Assembly (NCBI GenBank): GCA_964436935.1
Contig: CAYTES010000077.1
Location: forward strand, 1-5,811
Direction of reading: 5' to 3'
Length of the DNA: 5,811 nt
Source of the DNA: CAYTES01 sp964436935
GTDB lineage: Bacteria; Patescibacteriota; Gracilibacteria; UBA1369; UBA12473
The notes below the pieces were generated by a model. That model worked only from the letters and a program-made list of their open reading frames with translations, made no database searches and was not told the origin of the DNA. The position numbers and the translations under genes are program-made. This document shows, in pieces, positions 1-5,285 of this stretch; the first letter of the stretch is position 1; every line of letters starts with the position of its first letter.

Positions 1-988
1 AATATCGGATAGGAAGCGGTCCTCCATGGGTGCGACTCAATTCCCCGGAATCGACCAGCCAGGATATTAAGCTTCCTCGAACCCGAAGTGCTTCATCCGT
101 GGGTGTAACCGCGTCGAAAACGGGCACAAGGTAGCCACGGGAGTTTATTTGCACCAAGCCATGCCTGCGCTCCACGTTGTCGGCATCGCCTTTTTCGAGC
201 CGTTGTGTCGATCGAGCTTCGAGTTCATCTTGAAACTGTGCAAGTTGCGGTCGCTTGGGGGCACCCAACTGATGATAGGTTTTAAGGTGCGTTTGAACCT
301 GAGGGGTGATTTTTCCTCCATAGACGGATTCGCTCAATCCGGTCCAAAAATCGGGTGGAAGATGCATAAGAAAGAATTCAATCCTCTCTTTCTCCGGCAA
401 TTCAATCGGAAATTCGGTGAATTCGAAAAAATTCAACACCTTTTCCATGCCGATCAAATCTTTGAGTTGGCCTCGTTGGAGGGCGCTCATATAATAACCG
501 ATCACCGCATAGACAAGCGCTTCTTTTTTACCTGGCTCGAGGTCTTTAAGAAGAAAACCGCACTCCTCGACTAAGAACCTAAAACTCGCCCCCCTTTTTA
601 AGTTTTGGATCCATTCGTCAGCAAGCCTTATGCGAATCTGTTCCAAATCCGAAGGATTGAGTTGATCTTGAACTTTTTTAACCTCTTGCACGACCTCCCA
701 TAGATATTGTGTCGAGAAGAGTGCCAAGATGCGATTCCCTTCCGCGCTCAATTCGGTAGCCCCTTCCCCGAGGGCAGCTTGTACCCGTCCCTGAACCGTG
801 ACATGAACCGTATCGAGATCAAAAGAGCGTTCCTCTCCCTCGGGAGTTTGTACGACAACGGAAGAAGGAAGTTGCGGATCATTCAATCGAACAAACTGGT
901 AATCTTGTTCGTCAATGAGGAGGCGATCCCCCTTTTGAACGCCTTCAAACTGTTTTGTGCGGGCTTCAAAATCGGGAGTTTCGACCAT
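1..988 (-). CDS. Unrecognised protein, 5' portion only (cut by left edge)
   Basis: An uninterrupted minus-strand frame starts at ATG 986-988 and runs off the left edge after 329 codons, so the C-terminus is not visible. I do not recognise the family. The N-terminus is MVETPDFEARTKQFEGVQKG. Residues 20-65 alternate hydrophobic and charged or turn residues and look like a small beta-rich domain. Residues 80-270 are rich in Leu, Glu, Gln and Lys and look mainly helical and soluble. Around residues 280-329 the chain again looks beta-like. There is no signal peptide, membrane segment, Cys cluster or nucleotide-binding loop. The start is supported by a strong promoter about 27 nt upstream of it. 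No Shine-Dalgarno sequence precedes it. Plus-strand frames inside it are shadows. The gene lies downstream of the murF-like gene in the same direction, with a 125-nt gap and its own promoter. The coding assignment is firm because of the long open frame; the function is unknown. Confidence 0.85.
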   Translation of the reverse strand, partial: MVETPDFEARTKQFEGVQKGDRLLIDEQDYQFVRLNDPQLPSSVVVQTPEGEERSFDLDTVHVTVQGRVQAALGEGATELSAEGNRILALFSTQYLWEVVQEVKKVQDQLNPSDLEQIRIRLADEWIQNLKRGASFRFLVEECGFLLKDLEPGKKEALVYAVIGYYMSALQRGQLKDLIGMEKVLNFFEFTEFPIELPEKERIEFFLMHLPPDFWTGLSESVYGGKITPQVQTHLKTYHQLGAPKRPQLAQFQDELEARSTQRLEKGDADNVERRHGLVQINSRGYLVPVFDAVTPTDEALRVRGSLISWLVDSGELSRTHGGPLPIRY

Positions 989-1021
989 AAAAATGGAGTA
1001 TAAATGGATTTAAGGTTATTA

Positions 1022-1050
1022 ATTATAACAAAAAATACAAATTTTGTCTA
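1022..1050 (-). promoter_or_regulatory. Sigma70-type promoter with extended -10 for the leftmost gene
   Basis: Read on the minus strand, TAGACA (1050-1045, 5 of 6 matches to TTGACA) is followed by a 17-nt spacer and TATAAT (1027-1022, 6 of 6). A TGn motif sits directly before the -10 box. The predicted start is near 1015, giving a leader of about 27 nt before ATG 988. A second -10-like TATACT at 1002-997 lies only 8 nt from the ATG but has no -35 partner. Confidence 0.7.
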
Positions 1051-1113
1051 GTCTAATTCGCGGGCCGGATTGGATTAGGCGGCAATGTCCCTACTCCTTT
1101 ATGTGAACAGCTC

Positions 1114-2409
1114 CTAAACTTTGTTATTCCAATAGCCTTCTTGTCGCACCAGCAAAGATTTCGCGCGTTCCGGGTGTTTCATGAGCGCCTTCACCAGTCG
1201 TTCCATCCGGATATTGTCTTGCGATCCTTTGGCGAGAACCACGTCATTTTTGCGCAATTTGGATTTTAGAAATTGCGCGGCTTCGGGCGAGGTGGGAAAG
1301 GATGAGATGAGATGAGAAGACATGCCGGCGGCTTCGGCGGCTTCGGCATAATATTTAGCTTCTTCGCCGACCGTCACCAGTATATCCGCATATTTGGGAA
1401 TCTGTTTGCCGATGCGAAGATGCTCTTTTTTGGATTGTGGGCCCATGGCGTTCATGGAGCCGAGTGCGGCAATCCGTCGGCCTGGCATTTCTCCCAAAAC
1501 TTCAAGCGAGGCCAGCATGCTTTCCGGAGATGCGTTGTACGAGCTGTCGATGATCCCGCTTCCCTCAATCCCTTCAATCCAGTTCATGCGTCCCGGGGGG
1601 AGTCGAAATTCCTGTAACGCTTCGACAATTCGCTTGAGAGGCATGTGCATCAAGAAGCCAACGGCAATGGCCGGCAATAGCACATAAACATGATGGCGAC
1701 CGAGTAAATGCGGAAAATGAACCGATTGAGAGCGCTCTTCGTAACTCAAGATAAAATGCAGCCCATCGGGGCCACTTTGAATCGAGTGGGCCCACAAGTC
1801 CGCCCTGGAAGAGGTTCCGAATAAAATCGTATGACAACGTAAGTTATTCTCCAGCCCCATCAGTCGGGGGTCGTCGGCATTCAAAATCGCCCATCCGTTT
1901 TCGGGCAAGGCTTGAACCAGTTTTGATTTTTCTTCGGCAATGGCATGAAGATCGGAAAATCCCCTTTCCCCCATATGAGCCGGCTTGATGGTGGTGATGA
2001 TTCCGATTTGGGGCCGGACCACCTTCACCAAGTGTTCAATGTCCCCGGGACGATCGGCTCCCATTTCGAGGATAAGCACTTCGTAGGGAGGTGTGGTGAG
2101 GTTGAGGGTGTCCCGAGCGGCATTCCAGAGAACTTTGAGCCATTTCAGGGGGTTGGAATAGGCGGTTTCTTGCTCCAAAATACTCAAAGGCAATCCGAAT
2201 TCGGTGTTGTAATTTTTTTGGCTCCGAAAGGTGGTTTTGGCTTGGGAAACGACAGCATAGAGCGCCTCTTTGGTGCTGGTTTTTCCCACCGAACCGGTTA
2301 CACCGATGATGAGTGGCTTGATTTTATGCAGACGCCATCTCACGAGTTGCTCGAGGCAGAAGAGGACAATGTGGCGGCCGAATTTCTTAAATAGCATGGT
2401 TGGCATCAT
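1114..2409 (-). CDS. murF: MurF-like Mur ligase (UDP-MurNAc-tripeptide--D-Ala-D-Ala ligase family), short N-terminus
   Basis: Predicted ATP-dependent amide ligase that adds D-Ala-D-Ala to the cytoplasmic UDP-MurNAc-tripeptide precursor of peptidoglycan. It has 431 residues. The ATP loop TGSVGKTS lies at 38-45, EMGADRPGDI at 115-124 and the NADD motif at 177-180. A GRHHVY motif (238-243) stands where GxHNxxN is usual. PPGRM is at 271-275, DSSYNASPESM at 288-298, and the C-terminal AKGSQDNIRMER at 393-404. The YNASPESM and KGSxxxRMER signatures point to MurF rather than MurC, D or E. In E. coli MurF the ATP loop starts near residue 107. Here it starts near 38, so the N-terminal UDP-substrate domain is missing and replaced by a short hydrophobic, basic helix (13-31). 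I recall similar short forms in Patescibacteria. The start is uncertain: ATG at 2409, 2406 or 2397, none with a Shine-Dalgarno sequence. The stop is TAG. Family membership is sure; the exact substrate is less so. Confidence 0.85.
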   Translation of the reverse strand: MMPTMLFKKFGRHIVLFCLEQLVRWRLHKIKPLIIGVTGSVGKTSTKEALYAVVSQAKTTFRSQKNYNTEFGLPLSILEQETAYSNPLKWLKVLWNAARDTLNLTTPPYEVLILEMGADRPGDIEHLVKVVRPQIGIITTIKPAHMGERGFSDLHAIAEEKSKLVQALPENGWAILNADDPRLMGLENNLRCHTILFGTSSRADLWAHSIQSGPDGLHFILSYEERSQSVHFPHLLGRHHVYVLLPAIAVGFLMHMPLKRIVEALQEFRLPPGRMNWIEGIEGSGIIDSSYNASPESMLASLEVLGEMPGRRIAALGSMNAMGPQSKKEHLRIGKQIPKYADILVTVGEEAKYYAEAAEAAGMSSHLISSFPTSPEAAQFLKSKLRKNDVVLAKGSQDNIRMERLVKALMKHPERAKSLLVRQEGYWNNKV

Positions 2410-2516
2410 AATACGTTAAGCTGAAATTCGAAATAACAAAAAAGCAAAATTTTCGCTTCTATTTAATTCATTTTGAATTCCAAGTGCAAATATTGTTAAA
2501 CAAAAATTCCTTAAGA

Positions 2517-2553
2517 TTGCATATAATTATAAAAATATGTTATACTATAAATA
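2517..2553 (+). promoter_or_regulatory. Extended -10 promoter placing +1 at the ATG (leaderless) of the 118-aa gene
   Basis: TTGCAT (2517-2522) is separated by 18 nt from TATACT (2541-2546), with the extended -10 dinucleotide TG at 2538-2539. Counting the usual 7 nt from the -10 box puts +1 at 2553, the A of the ATG. This is a textbook leaderless layout and it supports ATG 2553 over the upstream in-frame ATG at 2484, which lies before the promoter. Confidence 0.6.
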
Positions 2554-2909
2554 TGCAAAAAGACGTATCTGAATCATCAAATGCGGAAACAATAGAATGG
2601 TTTAATGCTGAAGCAGCCGATGTTGCTAGAAAGCTTTCTAAAGCAAAAATGATTTTTGGTACGGGCTACTTGCCGGATGGAACAGGTCCTACCCATTCAG
2701 AAAGGCAGAAGGCAGAGGAGGAGTGGCTACAAAGTAGTCAGAAACTTTTAGAGATCTTAGTCGTTCTTTTTCAGACGGTTGGAGGCAAAGAAGCATTAAC
2801 AATAGCTCGAGGAGCGCTTAAAGATGTAAAAGAAGCGTATAGTAGTAATGAATTAATCGAGAATAAGCAGTTGCTGATTAAAATTTTAGTACTCAGTACA
2901 ACAAAATAA
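2553..2909 (+). CDS. Small orphan protein, 118 aa, unknown function
   Basis: I do not recognise this protein. It begins MQKDVSESSN, is predicted soluble and mostly helical, and has no signal peptide or Cys. Residues 11-33 form a charged amphipathic helix. Residues 34-46 are a Gly/Pro-containing linker (FGTGYLPDGTGP). Residues 48-95 form Glu/Lys-rich helices around a hydrophobic patch LLEILVVLF (65-73). Residues 100-114 are a last Leu/Ile-rich helix. The in-frame extension upstream to 2484 gives a low-complexity N-terminus and is excluded by the promoter position. GC is about 39%, against roughly 50% in neighbouring genes. The gene stands alone on the plus strand, divergent from murF and convergent with rlmN, 17 nt from rlmN's 3' end. 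Its base composition and isolation suggest later acquisition. A real gene is likely because a good promoter and a full-length open frame coincide, but no family match supports it. Confidence 0.65.
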   Translation: MQKDVSESSNAETIEWFNAEAADVARKLSKAKMIFGTGYLPDGTGPTHSERQKAEEEWLQSSQKLLEILVVLFQTVGGKEALTIARGALKDVKEAYSSNELIENKQLLIKILVLSTTK

Positions 2910-2919
2910 GGAACAAATC

Positions 2920-2936
2920 GAAAAATCTAATTTTTC
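2920..2936. terminator. AT-rich perfect hairpin at the convergent gene junction, possible bidirectional terminator
   Basis: GAAAAAT (2920-2926) and ATTTTTC (2930-2936) are perfect 7-base inverted arms around a 3-base loop, and that loop is the rlmN stop codon read from the other strand. Each strand ends the stem in a T run. The stem has only one G-C pair, so it is weak by E. coli standards. Its place between two convergent genes 17 nt apart is what suggests a terminator. Confidence 0.3.
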
Positions 2937-3991
2937 TTGGCCCCAAGAGTGATCAACTGTCCGCAGGCCGCCGCAATATCATCGCCCATGGTTTTACGCA
3001 CGGTCACCGACACCAATCGTTTTTCCAGTATGCCCTTGAACCGTTTGATCTGCTCATCTTTGCTCCGTTCAAACCCCAAATCCGTGAAATTGTAAGGGAT
3101 CAGATTGAGCTTGATGTGTCCGAGCGCATTCGCCAGCTCCGCCAAAACTTCGGCATGGTGGACGGTGTCATTCACATTTTTCAGCATCACGTATTCAAAC
3201 GTGAAGTGATGCCGTCGGTTGCCGAACTGTTCCAGATACCGCTCGATCCAGTTTTGAATGAGGGGTAAAAATTGATCGTGAGACGTGGGGATGATGTCTT
3301 TACGGGTTTGCCCATCCGCGCTGTGTAGGGATAAGGCCAGGCGCACATGCGGCCACTCCGGATCCACCAAAATCTTTTCCAGAACCGGCAAAACCCCGAC
3401 TGTTGACACGGTAATATGGGTGGGGCCGATATCGGTATAGTTCAGCCACGTGTTGAGGGTGGCTTTGACATTTTCATAGTTGGCCAGCGGTTCTCCCATT
3501 CCCATAAAAACCACATTGCTGATCCGCTGAGGGAGCTCGGGGTGAAGGGTGAGGTATTGAATCCAAAATCGGTATTGATCCGCGATTTCATCCACGGTCA
3601 GATTGCGTAGTAGGCCCATTTTCCCGGTGGCACAAAAGCCACACTTCATGGCGCAACCCACTTGCGACGACACACAGATGGTCCATTGTCCGCGGCGATT
3701 GGCCATGAGTACGGTTTCAATGCGTTGGGTGTCGGCCAGTTGTAAAATGGCTTTGTAAGTATCTTTCTGGCCACTCACAAATACCTGCACCTCCTCATGT
3801 GACATCCAGGGCATCTGCGCGGCCAATGTCTCTCGCATGGATTTGGAGAGGGTCAGGACATCCTCCCAGCCTTTGAAGTGGGGTTTATAAAAAGCTTCCT
3901 CAATCTGTTTCCAGCGGAAGGATTTTTCCAGTGGAAAAAGTTGGTTAAAAAGCTCTCGACGCGACGGAGGAGCGGATGGGGGCGACGCCAT
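2927..3991 (-). CDS. rlmN: Dual-specificity RNA methyltransferase RlmN (23S rRNA m2A2503 / tRNA m2A37)
   Basis: Radical SAM enzyme that methylates C2 of A2503 in 23S rRNA and, in characterised members, A37 in some tRNAs. It has 354 residues, normal for the family. The N-terminal accessory region spans about 1-100. The 4Fe-4S/SAM motif CxxxCxxC is at C113, C117 and C120. GMGEPL (164-169) is the SAM-contacting GEP motif. The methyl-carrying cysteine is C343 in VRKTMGDDIAAACGQL, and C106, seven residues before the cluster as in E. coli, matches the second catalytic cysteine. All catalytic residues are therefore present. Cfr resistance enzymes share these motifs, but the context in a ribosomal operon and the VRKTxGDDIxAACGQL tail favour the housekeeping RlmN. 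It starts 30 nt after the rplT stop and is probably the last gene of the infC operon. No Shine-Dalgarno sequence precedes ATG 3991. The stop is TAG. Confidence 0.95.
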   Translation of the reverse strand: MASPPSAPPSRRELFNQLFPLEKSFRWKQIEEAFYKPHFKGWEDVLTLSKSMRETLAAQMPWMSHEEVQVFVSGQKDTYKAILQLADTQRIETVLMANRRGQWTICVSSQVGCAMKCGFCATGKMGLLRNLTVDEIADQYRFWIQYLTLHPELPQRISNVVFMGMGEPLANYENVKATLNTWLNYTDIGPTHITVSTVGVLPVLEKILVDPEWPHVRLALSLHSADGQTRKDIIPTSHDQFLPLIQNWIERYLEQFGNRRHHFTFEYVMLKNVNDTVHHAEVLAELANALGHIKLNLIPYNFTDLGFERSKDEQIKRFKGILEKRLVSVTVRKTMGDDIAAACGQLITLGAKKN

Positions 3992-4021
3992 AACAATAAG
4001 ATAAAAGAAGGCCGATGCCGT

Positions 4022-4366
4022 TTATTTAACCGCTTGGACCACTTGATTGAACACTTCAGGTTGGGTGGCGGCCAAGTGAGCCAAAACCTTACGATCCAAA
4101 AGGATGGATTTGGCTTTTAGCCCTTGAATGAATCGGCTGTAGGTCATGCCTTGAGTGCGAACGGCGGCATTGATGCGAAGCACCCAGAGTGCCCTAAAAG
4201 TACGTTTCTTTTGTTTGCGATGCGCGTAGGCATAACTCCCTGCTTTCATGACCGCTTGTTTGGCTTGTCGAAATAGGTTACCACGTTGTCCGCGGAATCC
4301 TTTGGCGGCTTTCAATAATTTTTTATGACGTCGGGTTTGGGTGACACCTCGTTTAACGCGAACCAT
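4022..4366 (-). CDS. rplT: Large ribosomal subunit protein bL20
   Basis: Binds 23S rRNA early in assembly of the 50S subunit. It has 114 residues, close to the usual 115-120. The start VRVKRGVTQTRRHKKLLKAA, the KGFRGQRGNLFRQAKQAV segment (22-39) and RALWVLRINAAVR (58-70) are the family's hallmark basic helices. YSRFIQGL (76-83) and LDRKVLAHLA (90-99) form the C-terminal globular part. It is the third gene after infC and rpmI, the conserved bacterial order. In E. coli and B. subtilis bL20 represses this operon by binding its mRNA; I see no leader that clearly mimics its rRNA site, but the spacer before it contains a GC hairpin. The stop is TAA and no Shine-Dalgarno sequence is visible. Confidence 0.97.
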   Translation of the reverse strand: MVRVKRGVTQTRRHKKLLKAAKGFRGQRGNLFRQAKQAVMKAGSYAYAHRKQKKRTFRALWVLRINAAVRTQGMTYSRFIQGLKAKSILLDRKVLAHLAATQPEVFNQVVQAVK

Positions 4367-4390
4367 GGAAAGAAAGTTTAAGAGTTAAAG

Positions 4391-4409
4391 CCCCCTCACA
4401 ATACGGGGG
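4391..4409 (-). other. GC hairpin in the rpmI-rplT spacer
   Basis: Five C residues (4391-4395) and five G residues (4405-4409) can pair around a 9-nt loop, in the 50-nt gap between the rpmI stop and the rplT start. In the mRNA it reads CCCCC, loop, GGGGG and then CUUUAACU, so it lacks the uridine run of a standard intrinsic terminator. It could be a pause, processing or translational control element, or chance. Confidence 0.35.
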
Positions 4410-4416
4410 AAGAAAT

Positions 4417-4617
4417 TTAGATATGAAGTAGTTTTTTGATCACCTTGGCATCACCCGCTTTCATGATATGAGGCGTAAGGGCTAACTTTTTTTGACGTTT
4501 GGCTTTTCCGAAGAGCAAGTGACGCGCCGCGGCTTTGCGGCCGACGATTTTAGGATCGGAGGTACTTCCGGTGACACGAAATCGTTTTTTGGCACCGCTG
4601 TGAGTTTTTTGCTTCAT
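4417..4617 (-). CDS. rpmI: Large ribosomal subunit protein bL35
   Basis: Small basic protein of the 50S subunit, 66 residues, the usual size. The N-terminal KQKTHSGAKKRFRVTGS segment (2-18) is the family signature. It is followed by RKAAARHLLFGKAKRQKKL (27-45), matching the typical RHLLxxKxxxRKRxL stretch, and a short C-terminal helix ending KKLLHI. It starts 11 nt after the infC stop codon and is followed 50 nt later by rplT, so it is the middle gene of the conserved infC-rpmI-rplT unit. The nucleotides before the ATG contain no purine-rich Shine-Dalgarno sequence. Stop TAA. Confidence 0.96.
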   Translation of the reverse strand: MKQKTHSGAKKRFRVTGSTSDPKIVGRKAAARHLLFGKAKRQKKLALTPHIMKAGDAKVIKKLLHI

Positions 4618-4628
4618 TTGGAATGAGG

Positions 4629-5171
4629 TTATTTCAGAGGAGAGAGGATGGCGAATAAATTGTAACCTTGTTTTTTGGGCGGCTGGTCCACTTTAGCCAC
4701 CTCGGTTAGTGCATTCACGACTTTGTTCATTTTCTCTACCGCAAGATCGAAATGAGATAGTTCTCGTCCCTTGAAAATCAAGGCGATTTTGAGACTGTGA
4801 CCGTCTCCGAGAAACTGTTTGGCTTTTTTGATCTTGGTTTCCAGATCATGCGTATCCGTGCGAAGACTCAAACGGATGCCCTTAACTTCACTTTTCTTTG
4901 ATTTGGCACGTTGTTTCTGTTCGAGCTTTTTTTGGCGATACAGATATTTGCCATAATCCATCAACTTACACACGGGCGGATTCACATTGGGGGCTACTTC
5001 CACCAGGTCCGTCTCCTTTTCCGTCGCAAGCCGTCTGGCATCTTCAATGGACTTGATGCCCAATTGTTCATCGTTGTCGTCAATAAGACGGACTGTACGA
5101 GCCCTGATCTGATCGTTGACACGGAGAGCCTTGGCTATAAATCGGATGTTTAATAAGTTGAGCGTGGGCAT
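4629..5171 (-). CDS. infC: Translation initiation factor IF-3 (start codon uncertain)
   Basis: Binds the 30S subunit, prevents joining with 50S and monitors start-codon and initiator-tRNA pairing. From ATG 5171 it has 180 residues. The N-terminal domain begins at RVNDQIRARTVRLID (17-31) and includes LVEVAPNVNPPVCKLMDYGK (56-75). A Lys-rich linker helix spans about 78-95. The C-terminal domain contains KGIRLSLRTDTHDL (97-110), KIKKAKQFL (113-121), IFKGRELSH (132-140) and the end GYNLFAILSPLK. The start is doubtful: the best promoter's -10 box overlaps this ATG, so the transcript would begin near 5163. ATC at 5147-5145 (172 residues) or ATA at 5138-5136 (169 residues) would then be the start, in line with the AUU, AUC and AUA starts known for infC elsewhere. 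The open frame continues upstream to 5756, but that part is antisense to ispG and is not IF3. First gene of the operon; stop TAA. Confidence 0.95.
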   Translation of the reverse strand: MPTLNLLNIRFIAKALRVNDQIRARTVRLIDDNDEQLGIKSIEDARRLATEKETDLVEVAPNVNPPVCKLMDYGKYLYRQKKLEQKQRAKSKKSEVKGIRLSLRTDTHDLETKIKKAKQFLGDGHSLKIALIFKGRELSHFDLAVEKMNKVVNALTEVAKVDQPPKKQGYNLFAILSPLK

Positions 5172-5198
5172 TGTATGAAAAAGAAGCCTTGACGTCAA
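5170..5198 (-). promoter_or_regulatory. Near-consensus sigma70 promoter of the infC operon
   Basis: On the minus strand TTGACG (5198-5193, 5 of 6) is followed by exactly 17 nt and TACAAT (5175-5170, 5 of 6). The predicted start is near 5163-5165. The last two bases of the -10 box are the A and T of the apparent infC ATG (5171-5169). No other promoter of comparable quality was seen between infC and ispG on this strand. Confidence 0.65.
5189..5198. repeat. 10-bp perfect palindrome TTGACGTCAA in the infC/ispG divergent region
   Basis: TTGACGTCAA reads the same on both strands, so it supplies a TTGACG -35 hexamer in both directions. On the minus strand it serves the infC promoter. On the plus strand a 17-nt spacer leads to TTAAAC (5212-5217), a poor -10 with 3 of 6 matches. 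A transcription-factor site is the other possible reading. Confidence 0.45.
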
Positions 5199-5234
5199 GA
5201 AAAACTTTATCTTAAACCAAAAATGAACCGGACC

Positions 5235-5263
5235 TTGCTTTAAATCCTGGCCGGTTTTATAAA
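5235..5263 (+). promoter_or_regulatory. Probable ispG promoter
   Basis: TTGCTT (5235-5240, 3 of 6) is separated by 17 nt from TATAAA (5258-5263, 5 of 6). The predicted +1 is A5270, leaving a 16-nt pyrimidine-rich leader before ATG 5286 with no Shine-Dalgarno sequence. The AAGGA at 5263-5267 would lie before +1 and is too far from the ATG to act as one. Confidence 0.45.
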
Positions 5264-5285
5264 AGGAATACTTTCTTTTAAGCCC

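Noticed and set aside
149..1003. Two plus-strand open frames of 141 and 98 codons
   Set aside because: Both lie antisense within the continuous 329-codon minus-strand gene that has its own promoter; their sequences show no protein-like pattern.
1312..2394. Plus-strand and alternative minus-strand frames within the murF-like gene
   Set aside because: The Mur ligase motifs lie in the 431-residue frame; the others are shadows.
2397..2440. TATTAT -10-like box at the murF start codons
   Set aside because: It overlaps the first two ATG codons, and the nearest -35-like TTGTTA is 20 nt away, too far for a confident promoter; the murF promoter stays unassigned.
2887..2900. Short inverted repeat GTAC-TCA-GTAC near the end of the 118-aa gene
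   Set aside because: Only four base pairs, inside the coding sequence and without a following T run; likely chance.
2927..3991. Cfr-type antibiotic-resistance methyltransferase
   Set aside because: Cfr shares the catalytic motifs, but the position after infC-rpmI-rplT and the typical RlmN C-terminal signature favour the housekeeping enzyme.
3992..4010. TATCTT before the rlmN ATG at leaderless spacing
   Set aside because: Only 4 of 6 matches, no -35 hexamer at the right distance, and rlmN starts 30 nt after rplT in an evident operon.
1114..4631. UGA recoded as glycine, as in Gracilibacteria/Absconditabacteria
   Set aside because: None of the six visible stops is TGA, but none of the gene frames contains an internal TGA either, so there is no evidence of recoding.
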